In this document: positions 15,704 through 25,961 of the stretch, in pieces
Numbering within the stretch: the stretch's first letter is position 1
Layout of the letters: the number at the start of each line of letters is the position of its first letter
NCBI GenBank assembly: GCA_018267215.1
Contig: JAFDYX010000021.1
Coordinates: forward strand, 248,001 to 312,000
Length of the DNA: 64,000 nt
Source of the DNA: Bacteroidota bacterium
GTDB taxonomy: Bacteria; Bacteroidota; Bacteroidia; Cytophagales; Cyclobacteriaceae
Direction of reading: 5' to 3'
The notes under the pieces: generated by a model
Database searches by the model: none
Told to the model about the DNA's origin: nothing
What the model saw: the letters and a program-made list of their open reading frames with translations, nothing else
Translations under genes and position numbers: made by a program

Positions 15704-18700
15704 TTGAAAGAATTTGCTGCCTCCGGATTATACCATCCTCAGTTTGAAAAAGACTCGTGTGGTGTTGGCTTTGTTGCCAACATGAAAGGTCATCGGTCTC
15801 ATCAAATTGTTTCTGATGCCCTCACCATGCTGGAGCGCATGGAGCACCGGGGCGCTTGCGGCTGCGAGGCCAACACAGGCGATGGAGCCGGTATTTTAAT
15901 ACAAGTGCCTCACGAGTTTTTCGTGGGCGAGTGTACCAAACTCGGCATCAAGCTTCCGGCCTACAGCCAATATGGCGTGGGGTTGGTGTTCTTCCCGCGC
16001 GACCCCAAAGTACGCGAAGAATGTCGTACCATCTTAAGTCGGATGATCAAAAAAATGAAGATGGCGCTGCTCGGCTACCGCATCGTGCCGGTAAGCACAA
16101 CTGATCTGGGAGAAACAGCCTTGGCTTCAGAACCCATCATGGAACAGATTTTTATTAAACGCCTCGATGGCGGCACCGACCCCGATGAGTTTGAACGCAA
16201 GCTTTTTGTCCTGCGCAAATATGCCACCCATATCATTACTGAATCTGTAAAAGGAGTAGATGGTAGATTTTATTTTTCATCACTTTCCTATAAAACCATT
16301 GCTTACAAGGGCATGCTTACCTCGGGGCAGTTACGCCATTATTTTGCAGACCTGGAAAACGAAGAAGTGGTTTCTGCATTGGCTGTCATCCACTCGCGCT
16401 TTTCTACCAACACTTTTCCCTCGTGGCGGCTGGCACAGCCTTTTCGCTTCATCGCGCACAATGGGGAAATCAACACGGTGCAGGGCAACATCAACTGGCT
16501 GAAATCGAAAGAAGTCTTTTTTGCTTCTCCTTACTTTACGAAGGAAGAGATCAACATGATCCTTCCAATCTGCAATCCCCAACAATCGGATTCTTCTAAT
16601 CTGGACAACGTGGTGGAGTTGCTGGTACACGCGGGGCGATCGCTTCCGCATGTGATGATGATGCTCATACCCGAAGCGTGGGATGGCAACGACAGCATGA
16701 GCCAGGAGAAAAAAGATTTTTACGAATACCACGCTAACCTGATGGAACCGTGGGACGGCCCCGCTTCTATCACTTTTACCGATGGAAAAATAGTGGGCGC
16801 TACTTTAGATCGAAACGGCCTCCGCCCATCGCGTTTTGTTGTAACCGATGACGACACCGTCATCATGGCCAGCGAAGTGGGTGTGCTGGATGTAGATCCT
16901 GCCCGCGTGGTCACCAAAGGCCGCCTGCAGCCGGGCAAGATGTTTGTGGTTGATCTGGAGCAAGGGCGGATCATCAGCGATGATGAATTAAAAAAAGATA
17001 TTTGCACGCGGCAGCCTTATGGCAAATGGCTGCGCGAAAACAAGGTGAAGTTGAGTTCACTGCCCGAGCCGGGCGGAAGTTTTCATAAGTACGACCCTAT
17101 CACCTTTTTAAAACGGCAAATTTCGTTTGGCTACACATCAGAGGATTTGCGCATCATCCTTTCGCAGATGTGCGAAACAGGAAAAGAAGCACTGGGCTCG
17201 ATGGGCAACGACACTCCGCTTGCCGTACTTTCCAAACAGGCTCAGCATTTGTCCAGTTACTTCAAGCAACTGTTTGCGCAGGTAACCAACCCACCGATTG
17301 ACTCCATCCGCGAGCGGCTGGTGATGTCGCTCAATACACATGTGGGCGGGTCGTTGAACTTGCTGGAAGAATCGCCCCAACACTGTATCACGCTGGAGTT
17401 GCCTACACCCGTTCTTTCTAATAATGAGTTGGAAAAAATCCGCTACATAGATCACGGCCACCTGCAAACCAAAACGATTTATACCTACTTTAAAGCCGAC
17501 AGCCAGCCCGGCTCGCTCGAAAAAGGATTGAACCGCGTATGCCAATATGTAACCGATGCTATTGAAGATGGCTTTACCATTATCATCCTTTCAGATCGGA
17601 GCTTTGACAGTGGCCATACACAGATACCTTCGCTGCTGGCGTTAGCTGCCGTGCATCATGATTTAATCCGCAAAGGACTTCGGGGCAAAGTGGGCTTGCT
17701 GGTAGAAGCCGGAGACGTGTGGGAAACGCATCATTTTGCAACCCTGCTCGGTTATGGCGCCTCGGGTGTCAACCCTTATCTGGTGTATCAAACCATTCAC
17801 GATATGAAGAAGAGAAATCTTTTCAGTGAAGAGTTGACCGAAGAAAAGGCAATCTACAACTACAAAAAAGCTGTAGGTGGAGAGTTGCTCAAGATTATGA
17901 GCAAGATGGGCATCAGCACACTGCAATCTTATCATGGTGCGCAGATTTTTGAAGCGCTCGGCATCAGCAAAGAAGTGGTGGATGTTTATTTTACCGGCAC
18001 GGTTTCGCGCATCGGTGGGCTTACATTAGATGATATTGCCCGTGAAGCTATTGCCAAACACCAACTGGCATTTCCTAAAACAGCCAATAATTCCCCCCGA
18101 TTAGAGGTAGGTGGTGTGTACCAATGGAAGCAGCGCGGAGAGACACACTTATTCAATCCGCAAACTATTCATCTGCTGCAGCATGCTACCAAGACGAATG
18201 ACTATGCGCTGTTCAAAAAATATTCTTCGCTGGTTAACGAACAAAGTGAAAAGGCCATTACGCTGCGCAGTATTTTGAAATTCAAAAAGCCAAAAAAATC
18301 TGTCCCCTTATCAGAAGTAGAACCGAAAGAAAATATTTTTAAACGGTTTGCTACCGGAGCCATGTCGTTCGGCTCTATTTCTTATGAAGCGCATAGCACG
18401 TTGGCGGTAGCCATGAACCGCATTGGCGGCAAAAGCAATTGTGGCGAAGGCGGAGAAGACGAAATGCGCTTTGCCAAAAAAGAAAATGGCGACTGGGAAA
18501 ATTCAGCCATCAAGCAAGTGGCCTCGGGCCGCTTTGGCGTAACAAGTTATTACCTCACCAATGCCAAAGAGTTGCAAATTAAAATGGCACAGGGTGCCAA
18601 GCCGGGCGAAGGCGGCCAGTTGCCGGGTCATAAAGTAGATGAATGGATAGGCCGTGTGCGCCACTCCACCCCGGGTGTAGGTTTGATCTCACCTCCGCCC

Positions 18701-20224
18701 CATCATGACATCTACTCCATTGAAGATTTAGCTCAATTAATTTTTGATCTAAAGAACGCCAACCGCGAAGCGCGCATCAGCGTAAAGTTAGTGTCGGAAG
18801 CTGGGGTAGGTACCATAGCCTCGGGCGTGGCCAAAGCCCATGCAGATGTTATCTTAATTGCCGGCCACGATGGCGGCACAGGTGCTTCGCCCCTGAGTTC
18901 TATTCGTCATGCGGGGCTGCCGTGGGAACTGGGATTGGCAGAAGCTCATCAGACATTAGTAAAAAATAAATTGCGGGGGCGGGTGGTATTGCAAACAGAT
19001 GGGCAAATCCGCACAGGCCGCGATCTGGCTATAGCTGCCTTGCTGGGAGCGGAGGAATGGGGTGTAGCGACAGCGGCACTGGTAACTACGGGCTGCATCA
19101 TGATGCGCAAATGCCACCTCAACACCTGCCCCGTAGGTGTGGCCACGCAAAACAAAGAACTGCGCGCCCTCTTTACCGGCAAGCCGGAATATGTGGTCAA
19201 CCTCTTCACCTTTCTGGCGGAAGAACTTCGCGAGATTATGGCCGAACTGGGATTTCGTACCATAGATGAAATGGTAGGACAAGTGGAACGCCTACAGGTG
19301 CGGGACGACATAGATCATTGGAAGATGGCGCACCTTGATTTATCTGGGTTGTTGCACAAAGAAAAAACTAATTTAGATGCAGCCCAGTTTAAACAAGAAG
19401 AGCAAGATCACGGCATTGAGTCGGTACTCGACAGGCAATTAATCCGGTTAGCAAAACCGGCACTCGAGCACGCAGAAATTGTGAGGGGCGAATTTAAAAT
19501 CACCAACCAAAACCGCAGCGTAGGAGCCATGCTCTCCAACGAGATTTCAAAAATTTATTTAGGGCCGGGTCTCCCTCCAGATACCATTCACATCAAGTTC
19601 AATGGCACAGCCGGGCAAAGTTTTGGTGCTTTTACTACCGGTGGTGTCACCTTCGAGTTGGAGGGCGATGCCAACGACTATTTCGGTAAAGGCCTCTCAG
19701 GCGGCAAACTGATTTTATATCCCTTCAAAGGCAGCACATTCAATCCTTCAAAAAATATTATTGTAGGCAATGTGGCCTTCTTTGGCGCCACCTCGGGCGA
19801 AGCCTATATACGCGGCATGGCAGGCGAGCGCTTTGCCGTGCGCAACAGCGGGGTAAATGTCGTAGTAGAGGGCGTGGGCGACCACGGCTGCGAATATATG
19901 ACGGGTGGCACGGTAATAATTTTAGGAGAGACCGGAAGAAATTTTGCTGCCGGTATGAGCGGAGGTATTGCCTACGTGTGGGATGCCCACAAAACATTTG
20001 CTAAAAACTGTAATCTGGAAATGGTAGAACTTGAACCTTTGGAAACAGGGGATGAGGAACTGGTTTACCAAATGATTGAACGGCATCGGCAATACACCTC
20101 CAGCGAACTGGCCGCTCACCTGCTCAGCCATTGGCGGCAGGCTTCGCTACAATTTATTAAGGTCATCCCTACAGATTACAAAGCCATCCTGACGAAAAGG
20201 AAACAGGCACAGTTGGTGAGCTAA
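15704..20224 (+). CDS. gltB: Glutamate synthase, large subunit
   Basis: Catalyses reductive transfer of the glutamine amide to 2-oxoglutarate. The 1506-residue protein has all domains. The N-terminal glutamine amidotransferase has its catalytic cysteine exposed after a short propeptide (C19 in DSCGVGFVANMKG). A central domain and an FMN-binding synthase domain (FATGAMSFGSISYEAH onward) follow. The 3Fe-4S cysteines lie in CIMMRKCHLNTCPVGVA, and a C-terminal GXGXG beta-helix has repeated GG motifs. The start is TTG at 15704; no in-frame ATG lies upstream in the visible leader, and the propeptide length fits. No gltD small subunit lies next to it. Confidence 0.96.
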   Translation: MKEFAASGLYHPQFEKDSCGVGFVANMKGHRSHQIVSDALTMLERMEHRGACGCEANTGDGAGILIQVPHEFFVGECTKLGIKLPAYSQYGVGLVFFPRDPKVREECRTILSRMIKKMKMALLGYRIVPVSTTDLGETALASEPIMEQIFIKRLDGGTDPDEFERKLFVLRKYATHIITESVKGVDGRFYFSSLSYKTIAYKGMLTSGQLRHYFADLENEEVVSALAVIHSRFSTNTFPSWRLAQPFRFIAHNGEINTVQGNINWLKSKEVFFASPYFTKEEINMILPICNPQQSDSSNLDNVVELLVHAGRSLPHVMMMLIPEAWDGNDSMSQEKKDFYEYHANLMEPWDGPASITFTDGKIVGATLDRNGLRPSRFVVTDDDTVIMASEVGVLDVDPARVVTKGRLQPGKMFVVDLEQGRIISDDELKKDICTRQPYGKWLRENKVKLSSLPEPGGSFHKYDPITFLKRQISFGYTSEDLRIILSQMCETGKEALGSMGNDTPLAVLSKQAQHLSSYFKQLFAQVTNPPIDSIRERLVMSLNTHVGGSLNLLEESPQHCITLELPTPVLSNNELEKIRYIDHGHLQTKTIYTYFKADSQPGSLEKGLNRVCQYVTDAIEDGFTIIILSDRSFDSGHTQIPSLLALAAVHHDLIRKGLRGKVGLLVEAGDVWETHHFATLLGYGASGVNPYLVYQTIHDMKKRNLFSEELTEEKAIYNYKKAVGGELLKIMSKMGISTLQSYHGAQIFEALGISKEVVDVYFTGTVSRIGGLTLDDIAREAIAKHQLAFPKTANNSPRLEVGGVYQWKQRGETHLFNPQTIHLLQHATKTNDYALFKKYSSLVNEQSEKAITLRSILKFKKPKKSVPLSEVEPKENIFKRFATGAMSFGSISYEAHSTLAVAMNRIGGKSNCGEGGEDEMRFAKKENGDWENSAIKQVASGRFGVTSYYLTNAKELQIKMAQGAKPGEGGQLPGHKVDEWIGRVRHSTPGVGLISPPPHHDIYSIEDLAQLIFDLKNANREARISVKLVSEAGVGTIASGVAKAHADVILIAGHDGGTGASPLSSIRHAGLPWELGLAEAHQTLVKNKLRGRVVLQTDGQIRTGRDLAIAALLGAEEWGVATAALVTTGCIMMRKCHLNTCPVGVATQNKELRALFTGKPEYVVNLFTFLAEELREIMAELGFRTIDEMVGQVERLQVRDDIDHWKMAHLDLSGLLHKEKTNLDAAQFKQEEQDHGIESVLDRQLIRLAKPALEHAEIVRGEFKITNQNRSVGAMLSNEISKIYLGPGLPPDTIHIKFNGTAGQSFGAFTTGGVTFELEGDANDYFGKGLSGGKLILYPFKGSTFNPSKNIIVGNVAFFGATSGEAYIRGMAGERFAVRNSGVNVVVEGVGDHGCEYMTGGTVIILGETGRNFAAGMSGGIAYVWDAHKTFAKNCNLEMVELEPLETGDEELVYQMIERHRQYTSSELAAHLLSHWRQASLQFIKVIPTDYKAILTKRKQAQLVS

Positions 20225-20235
20225 AAGGAGTTTTG

Positions 20236-20514
20236 CTAAGGGAAATTCTTGTAAATCTTTTTCCTCGGGAGAAATCGTACCAACCAAATTGTGTTGGCGC
20301 GAACAACTGCACCTATTCGGTAGGAATGATTTCCTGTAATAATTCTAATTCTGTAATGGGAGCGATAACCTCGAAGTAACTTTAACCCAGTGACGTGTTG
20401 AGGGCTTGAGGGAATTTCAATTTGGTTGATTTTTTCGCGGAGGACAATTAACAACGATAAATCTCTAACCTTATCAACATCTCGTTTGAAGGATCCTCGA
20501 AAATGAATTTTCAC
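20236..20514 (-). CDS. RelE/ParE-type toxin
   Basis: 92-residue basic protein with the RelE/ParE pattern: KRDVDKVRD near the start, a GLKLLRGYRSHYRIRI core, and a C-terminal ANTIWLVRFLPRKKIY strand-helix. RelE members cleave mRNA on ribosomes; ParE members poison gyrase, and the two cannot be separated here. It starts at GTG 20514, overlapping the antitoxin stop by 4 nt (GTGA). Confidence 0.75.
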   Translation of the reverse strand: MKIHFRGSFKRDVDKVRDLSLLIVLREKINQIEIPSSPQHVTGLKLLRGYRSHYRIRIITGNHSYRIGAVVRANTIWLVRFLPRKKIYKNFP

Positions 20515-20732
20515 ACGCTTGCTTCCTTAATTCGTTGGTCAAGATATTTTTTGAAGTTTTTGCTAGACATGCTTTTTGATTTCATCCCCTCTTGAATCAT
20601 TTCCCCCAAGTATAAATCTTCCATACTGTCACCACTTACCATCTGCGAGGATTTGATGTGAGAGCGGATCAAACGGGAAGCTAGATTGGCTTCTTTTTTA
20701 TTTTTGAATCTGGCAATTAATACAGCGGCCAT
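20511..20732 (-). CDS. Antitoxin of RelE/ParE-type pair
   Basis: 73-residue protein preceding and overlapping the toxin gene. It contains a helical N-terminus (FKNKKEANLASRLIRSH) and a KNFKKYLDQRIKEASV tail. No named DNA-binding fold is recognised with confidence. The role is inferred from size, overlap and partner. A TACCTTTA-like box lies just upstream (complement of about 20747-20754). Confidence 0.65.
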   Translation of the reverse strand: MAAVLIARFKNKKEANLASRLIRSHIKSSQMVSGDSMEDLYLGEMIQEGMKSKSMSSKNFKKYLDQRIKEASV

Positions 20733-20782
20733 GACTTTTTTATTTAAAGGTAAGGGAATTAAAATTTCTTTGTGACTTTTTA

Positions 20783-21427
20783 GTGACTTATGAATTATTG
20801 TATTCGATAAAAAGATTCTATTGGGCTATAAGCATTATTCTTACCGTTTTTTCGTGCAATCCAAAACAAAAGTCTTTCAATAGAATTTATTTTGCGACCT
20901 ATAGTCGTCCGTTGAATGAACTGCCAAAGGATTTTAATGGTCAGCCTCCAATTCTTATTCACAAGTTCGTTGAGATTGAAAATGATGGGATAGCGATAAT
21001 TGGTAATAGAAATACTCGTGAGGATTCAGCTATTCATTTTTATAAAATACAATTACAGGAAAGTTTTCTCGATTCATTGAATGGAATCGCAACTAAATAC
21101 GAACATGATAAACACTTTCTAGGGCAAAATCCAAATGGGACCTTTGATGGTTATTATCAACCCTGCTTGTTAATTGAGACAAGGAATAAAAATGTGCTAA
21201 TTGAGTATTGGGGTACTTACTCAATTCCTGATGACTTGAAGCCAATTGTTTCTGTTTTTTTAAAACTCGCAGAAGTGAAGCATCCCGAGGAAATCAAATA
21301 TCCCCAAATAAATTCTATTCGTAAAAAGCTGGATTCTGTTCTCCTTCAACGGTCCAAAATGTTGCCGCCACCAATTAAGACTATAATAAAATTCCTCCCT
21401 CCAAAAGTTAACTCAACAGGGCACTAA
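20783..21427 (+). CDS. Putative lipoprotein, unknown function
   Basis: 214 residues from a GTG at 20783. A hydrophobic segment (FYWAISIILTVFSC) ends in a lipobox-like VFSC, after which the chain is soluble and charged. No family recognised. Base composition is more AT-rich than its neighbours and it sits between a toxin-antitoxin pair and the rimP operon, suggesting an accessory gene. The exact start is uncertain; the N-terminus before the hydrophobic segment is long for a lipoprotein. Confidence 0.5.
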   Translation: MTYELLYSIKRFYWAISIILTVFSCNPKQKSFNRIYFATYSRPLNELPKDFNGQPPILIHKFVEIENDGIAIIGNRNTREDSAIHFYKIQLQESFLDSLNGIATKYEHDKHFLGQNPNGTFDGYYQPCLLIETRNKNVLIEYWGTYSIPDDLKPIVSVFLKLAEVKHPEEIKYPQINSIRKKLDSVLLQRSKMLPPPIKTIIKFLPPKVNSTGH

Positions 21428-21437
21428 AGATTGAGGA

Positions 21438-21468
21438 TTTGCACATCCAATAAAATCATTTACCTTTG
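21438..21468 (+). promoter_or_regulatory. Bacteroidota-type promoter of rimP-nusA-infB
   Basis: TTTG (21438-21441), 19 nt, TACCTTTG (21461-21468): an exact match to the -33/-7 consensus at ideal spacing. Transcription should start near 21474, giving a leader of about 50 nt. Confidence 0.75.
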
Positions 21469-21493
21469 CCTCACTTATTTAAAGAATTTGTTT

Positions 21494-21516
21494 AGAGGGG
21501 ACTTCCAGTCCCCTCT
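21494..21516 (+). promoter_or_regulatory. Leader hairpin / attenuator-like stem upstream of rimP
   Basis: AGAGGGGACT and AGTCCCCTCT form a perfect 10-bp stem with a TCC loop, followed by TTGTTT and, 8 nt after the stem, the rimP ATG. It lies between the promoter and the first gene, so it cannot be a terminator for an upstream gene of this promoter. It could attenuate transcription or block ribosome entry. Confidence 0.6.
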
Positions 21517-21524
21517 TTGTTTCT

Positions 21525-22004
21525 ATGGATTGGAAAGAAAAAATAAAGGATTTAGCTGAAAAATGTCTGACTGACCCTGCTCACTTTATGGTGGATGTGG
21601 TCGTGAGCAAGCACAAGCCCATGAAGTTTACCCTCATCGTAGATGGCGACCACGGTGTAACCATTGACGATTGTGCGGCCATTAGCCGTAACCTGAACAA
21701 CGCATTGGAAAACCTGGTGGAAGACCACTACACCATTGAAGTAACCACTCCCGGGTTAGACCATCCGCTGGCAACACACCGGCAGTATGTAAAAAACACC
21801 GGCCGCCAAATGAAAATACACCTGACGGACAAAAAAATTATCCACGGTGTACTTCGTGATGTGGCGACAGAAAAAATTATTATTGATGAAGAGGTGAAGG
21901 CGGGCCTGCCTACCGGCAAGGCAGGGAAAAAAACTGAAATCAAGCCCAGAGAAATACCTTTTACAGAAATTGAAAAAGCATTTGTAACCGTATCTTTTAA
22001 ATAG
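21525..22004 (+). CDS. rimP: Ribosome maturation factor RimP
   Basis: Needed for 30S subunit maturation. The 159-residue protein has the RimP N-terminal half (TLIVDGDHGVTIDDCAAISRNL) and the ITVTTPGLDHPL-type motif (here IEVTTPGLDHPL), then the SH3-like C-terminal domain ending EIEKAFVTVSFK. A short stretch GLPTGKAG inside the C-terminal domain is encoded by a 21-bp palindrome (21905-21925) and looks like an in-frame insertion. First gene of the rimP-nusA-infB operon. Confidence 0.93.
   Translation: MDWKEKIKDLAEKCLTDPAHFMVDVVVSKHKPMKFTLIVDGDHGVTIDDCAAISRNLNNALENLVEDHYTIEVTTPGLDHPLATHRQYVKNTGRQMKIHLTDKKIIHGVLRDVATEKIIIDEEVKAGLPTGKAGKKTEIKPREIPFTEIEKAFVTVSFK
21905..21925. repeat. In-frame palindrome within rimP
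   Basis: CCTGCCT, 7-nt spacer, AGGCAGG. It is translated in frame (LPTGKAG region) in a loop of the C-terminal domain, between EEVKA and KKTEI. Resembles short palindromic elements that insert into coding genes, but other copies were not seen in this window. Confidence 0.5.
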
Positions 22005-22012
22005 ACAGAACT

Positions 22013-23260
22013 ATGGACGCATCCACGTTAATTGAATCGTTTGCCGATTTTGCCAAGCAGAAGAACATCGACCGCCCAACCATGATCCGCATTTTGGAAG
22101 ATGTTTTCCGCAACATGATCCGCAAAAAATATGTGCAAGACGACAACTTCGACATCATCGTCAATGCCGACAAAGGCGACTTGGAAATTTGGCGCATCCG
22201 CGAAATCGTAGATGACGAAAGCGAAGATATTTGGGATCACGACAAAATCAGCTTGAGCGAAGCCCAAAAAATCGAGCCCGACTTTGAAGTGGGCGAAGAA
22301 GTTTCCGAACAAATTTATTTGGAGGACTTCGGGCGCAGAGCCGTTACCACCGCTCGCCAGTCGCTGATACAAAAAGTAAAAGACTTGGAGAAAGATATTC
22401 TCTTCCAAAAATATAAAGACATTGTAGGCGAGATCATTAGTGGCGAAGTCTATCAGATCCTCTCGCGCGAAGTGCTGCTGACGGATGCCGAAGGAAATGA
22501 AATCTCCATTCCGCGTGGAGAGCAAATCCCGAAAGACCGCTACCGCAAAGGCGAAACCGTTCGCTCCATCGTTCACAAAGTGGACATGGTTAACGGCAAT
22601 CCGAAAATCATTTTATCCAGAACATCGCCTGTTTTCCTCGAGCGTTTGTTTGAGCAAGAGGTGCCCGAGGTGTATGATGGATTGATCACCATTAAAAAAG
22701 TAGTGCGCGAGCCGGGCGAGCGCGCCAAAGTAGCGGTAGAATCGTACGATGACCGAATTGATCCGGTAGGCGCTTGTGTGGGTATGAAGGGGTCGCGCAT
22801 TCATGCTGTCGTTCGCGAACTGCAAAACGAAAACATTGACGTCATCAATTACACAGAAAACCTGGAGTTATACATTCAGCGCGCGCTGAGCCCCGCCAAA
22901 ATTACCAGCATCAAAGTTGATAAAGAAAATGGCCGTGTGGCAGTGTTCCTCAAACCTGATCAGGTGTCGTTGGCTATCGGCAAGGGTGGTTTGAATATTA
23001 AATTAGCCAGCCGGCTGGTGGGCATGGAGATTGACGTATTCCGCGAAACAGATGGTACAGCAGAAGAAGAAGATGTTGACCTCGATGAGTTTAGCGATGA
23101 AATAGAAAGCTGGGTCATTGATGAACTCAAGCGTATAGGCTTGGACACTGCCAAGAGTGTATTGGCTCTGAACAAAGAAGAATTGGTACGAAGAACAGAT
23201 CTGGAAGAAGAAACCATTGATCTGATCTTGTCGGTGTTAAAGAAAGAATTTGAACAATAA
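22013..23260 (+). CDS. nusA: Transcription termination/antitermination factor NusA
   Basis: RNA polymerase-associated factor for pausing, termination and antitermination. The 415-residue protein has the N-terminal polymerase-binding domain, an S1 domain (GEIISGEVYQILSREVLL), and KH domains with DPVGACVGMKGSRIHAV and SLAIGKGGLNIKLASRL. It ends with one short acidic helix-hairpin region (LDEFSDEIESW onward) and lacks the repeated C-terminal domains of E. coli NusA, as is usual outside Proteobacteria. Starts 8 nt after the rimP stop. Confidence 0.97.
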   Translation: MDASTLIESFADFAKQKNIDRPTMIRILEDVFRNMIRKKYVQDDNFDIIVNADKGDLEIWRIREIVDDESEDIWDHDKISLSEAQKIEPDFEVGEEVSEQIYLEDFGRRAVTTARQSLIQKVKDLEKDILFQKYKDIVGEIISGEVYQILSREVLLTDAEGNEISIPRGEQIPKDRYRKGETVRSIVHKVDMVNGNPKIILSRTSPVFLERLFEQEVPEVYDGLITIKKVVREPGERAKVAVESYDDRIDPVGACVGMKGSRIHAVVRELQNENIDVINYTENLELYIQRALSPAKITSIKVDKENGRVAVFLKPDQVSLAIGKGGLNIKLASRLVGMEIDVFRETDGTAEEEDVDLDEFSDEIESWVIDELKRIGLDTAKSVLALNKEELVRRTDLEEETIDLILSVLKKEFEQ

Positions 23261-23320
23261 GAGCCGCTTTTTAACAGCAGCAAAAACAGAAATCGAAAAA
23301 AATAGGAGATATTTGAGTCC

Positions 23321-25960
23321 ATGGCAGAAGAAAAAAGCATACGGTTAGGTCAGGCATCGCGCAAACTCAACGTTGGGCACAACACCATTTTGGATTTTTT
23401 AGCCAAAAAGGGCATTAAAATCGAAAATAACCCCAACGCTAAACTGACAGCGGAGCAATTTGCCATTTTGGCCAAAGAATATGCCTCTTCTGCATCAGAG
23501 AAAATAGAAGCCTCCATTCTTACCATTGGCAGCAGTGTTAAACAAGCCGAAACCGTAGCCCCCAAGGCCGAGCCTGAGGTGCATCGCAAGAAAGCCGAAG
23601 ACGAGGAAAGCATGCTGATCAAAAACCTCGGCTCCAAAGAAATCATCAAACAAAAAGAAGAGCTTAAGCCCGACAAAGTTGAGTTTGAAAAACCCAAGTT
23701 GGAAGGCATTAAGGTTTTAGGAAAAGTTGACCTCGGCAAAAAGAAAAAAGAACCGGAAGAGAAAGCAAAAGAACCCAAGGTTGTTCAGAAAACTCCGGAA
23801 CCGGAATCTCAACCACAACCTCAGCCACAAGAAGAAAAAGTGCCTGAAGTTGAATTGGTAAAAGCCAAAGCCGAAAAGCTGCAAGGCTTAAAAGTATTAG
23901 ATAAAATCAATTTGCCGGCAGCCTCTTCCGATGCTTCAAAAAGTGCAGCCCAGCAAAAAAGGCCGCGCAAACGCATTCCGAATTTTAACGATTCCAAAGG
24001 CGCGAAGCCGGGCGAAAACAAACACAAGCACGCCCCGCGTGTTCAAAAAGTTGAGCCAACAGACAAAGAAATTCAAGAACAGATACGGGCTACTTTAGCT
24101 AAGTTAAGTGGAGGTCAGAAGAAATTTACCGGAGCAAAATACAGGAAAGAAAAACGCCAAGCTGTATCAGAAGCAGAAGAAGAGCGCTTGCAGCAAGAGC
24201 AAGAACAATCCAAAACACTTCGGGTAACCGAATTTATTTCCGCCAATGACTTGGCTTCGCTGATGAACGTATCGGTGAATGACGTCATCTCTACCTGCAT
24301 GGGGCTGGGTATGTTTGTTTCTATCAACCAACGGTTAGATGCCGAGGCCATCACTGTTATTGCCGATGAGTTTGGTTTCGAAGTGCAATTCACCACATCA
24401 GAAGAAGAAACGGAAGAAGGTGTAGAAGAGGATGCAGCAGAAGATTTGCAGCCACGTGCTCCGATAGTTACCATCATGGGGCACGTTGACCATGGAAAAA
24501 CTTCATTGCTTGACTATATCCGAAAAACAAAAGTGGTAGCAGGCGAAGCCGGAGGTATCACACAGCACATTGGCGCGTATGATGTAACTACCGCCAGCGG
24601 ACAAAAAATTGCATTCCTCGACACCCCCGGCCACGAAGCATTTACGGCCATGCGTGCACGTGGTGCCAAGATTACCGATATTGTAATTATCGTGGTGGCT
24701 GCCGATGATGATGTGATGCCTCAAACCAAAGAGGCCATCAACCACGCTCAAGTAGCTGGTGTGCCTATCATTATCGCCATCAACAAAATTGATAAGCCGG
24801 GTGCCAATCCCGAAAAGGTGAAAGAGTCTCTTTCTAAAATAAACATACTGGTAGAAGATTGGGGCGGTAAATATCAGTGCCAAGCGATCTCTGCAAAAAC
24901 AGGTCAGGGTATTGATGTATTGTTGGAAAAAGTATTGCTCGAAGCCGAGTTGCTAAACCTGAAAGCTAACCCGAGCAAAGATGCAGCCGGTTCAATCATT
25001 GAAGCCTCTTTGGATAAAGGCCGTGGTTTTGTTACTACCTTGATGGTACAAGGCGGCACGTTGAAGATTGGCGACATCATGGTAGCGGGTTCAAACCACG
25101 GGCGTGTGAAGGCTATGTTTGACGACACCGGGAAAAAGGTAAGTGAAGCAGGACCATCCACACCGGTACAAGTTTTAGGTTTGGACGGTGCGCCTCAGGC
25201 GGGTGAAAAATTTCAAGTATATGAAACCGACCGCGAAGCGCGCGAAGTGGCCAACAAGCGCAGTCAGATTTTGCGCGAACAAAGCATCCGTACCAAAAAG
25301 CATATTACACTGGATGAAATCGGAAGGCGCCTGGCTATCGGCTCATTCAAACAACTGAATGTAATTGTAAAAGGAGATGTGGACGGTTCAATCGAAGCCC
25401 TCTCAGATTCATTGCTCAAACTCTCCACTCCGAAAGTGGGCGTCAGCATCATTCACAAAGCAGTAGGCCAGATTTCTGAGTCAGATGTATTGTTGGCGTC
25501 TGCCTCCGATGCCATCATCGTAGGATTCCAAGTGCGCCCCTCGCCTTCTGCCCGCAAGCTGGCCGAAAACGAAGAGATCGAAATCAGGTTGTACTCCATC
25601 ATCTACGATGCCATCAATGATGTGAAGGCCGCGATGGAAGGTATGCTCGACAAAGAACTGGAAGAAGTGATTGTGGGCAATGCCGAAGTGCGCGAAGTAT
25701 TTAAAATTTCTAAAGTAGGAGCAGTGGCTGGCTGTATGGTTACTGACGGCTACATCAAACGCAACAATCAGGTGCGCCTGATTCGCGATGGTATTGTGGT
25801 GTTTGCCGGCAAGCTCAATTCTTTAAAACGCTTTAAAGATGATGTGGGCGAAGTAAAGACCGGGTTCGACTGCGGCATGGGCATAGATAATTTCAACGAC
25901 ATCAAAGTAGGCGATGTCATAGAAAGCTACGAGATGCGCGAAGTGAAAAAATCTCTTTGA
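23321..25960 (+). CDS. infB: Translation initiation factor IF-2
   Basis: GTPase that brings initiator tRNA to the 30S subunit. The 879-residue protein opens with an IF2-N domain ([20 protein letters not shown]), followed by a long Lys/Glu/Pro-rich linker (about 85-290). The G domain carries GHVDHGKTS (387-395), DTPGHEA and NKID motifs, and domains II-IV follow to the C-terminus. Last gene of the operon, 60 nt after nusA, and convergent with the EamA gene one base away; no terminator was evident. Confidence 0.98.
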   Translation: MAEEKSIRLGQASRKLNVGHNTILDFLAKKGIKIENNPNAKLTAEQFAILAKEYASSASEKIEASILTIGSSVKQAETVAPKAEPEVHRKKAEDEESMLIKNLGSKEIIKQKEELKPDKVEFEKPKLEGIKVLGKVDLGKKKKEPEEKAKEPKVVQKTPEPESQPQPQPQEEKVPEVELVKAKAEKLQGLKVLDKINLPAASSDASKSAAQQKRPRKRIPNFNDSKGAKPGENKHKHAPRVQKVEPTDKEIQEQIRATLAKLSGGQKKFTGAKYRKEKRQAVSEAEEERLQQEQEQSKTLRVTEFISANDLASLMNVSVNDVISTCMGLGMFVSINQRLDAEAITVIADEFGFEVQFTTSEEETEEGVEEDAAEDLQPRAPIVTIMGHVDHGKTSLLDYIRKTKVVAGEAGGITQHIGAYDVTTASGQKIAFLDTPGHEAFTAMRARGAKITDIVIIVVAADDDVMPQTKEAINHAQVAGVPIIIAINKIDKPGANPEKVKESLSKINILVEDWGGKYQCQAISAKTGQGIDVLLEKVLLEAELLNLKANPSKDAAGSIIEASLDKGRGFVTTLMVQGGTLKIGDIMVAGSNHGRVKAMFDDTGKKVSEAGPSTPVQVLGLDGAPQAGEKFQVYETDREAREVANKRSQILREQSIRTKKHITLDEIGRRLAIGSFKQLNVIVKGDVDGSIEALSDSLLKLSTPKVGVSIIHKAVGQISESDVLLASASDAIIVGFQVRPSPSARKLAENEEIEIRLYSIIYDAINDVKAAMEGMLDKELEEVIVGNAEVREVFKISKVGAVAGCMVTDGYIKRNNQVRLIRDGIVVFAGKLNSLKRFKDDVGEVKTGFDCGMGIDNFNDIKVGDVIESYEMREVKKSL

Positions 25961-25961
25961 G

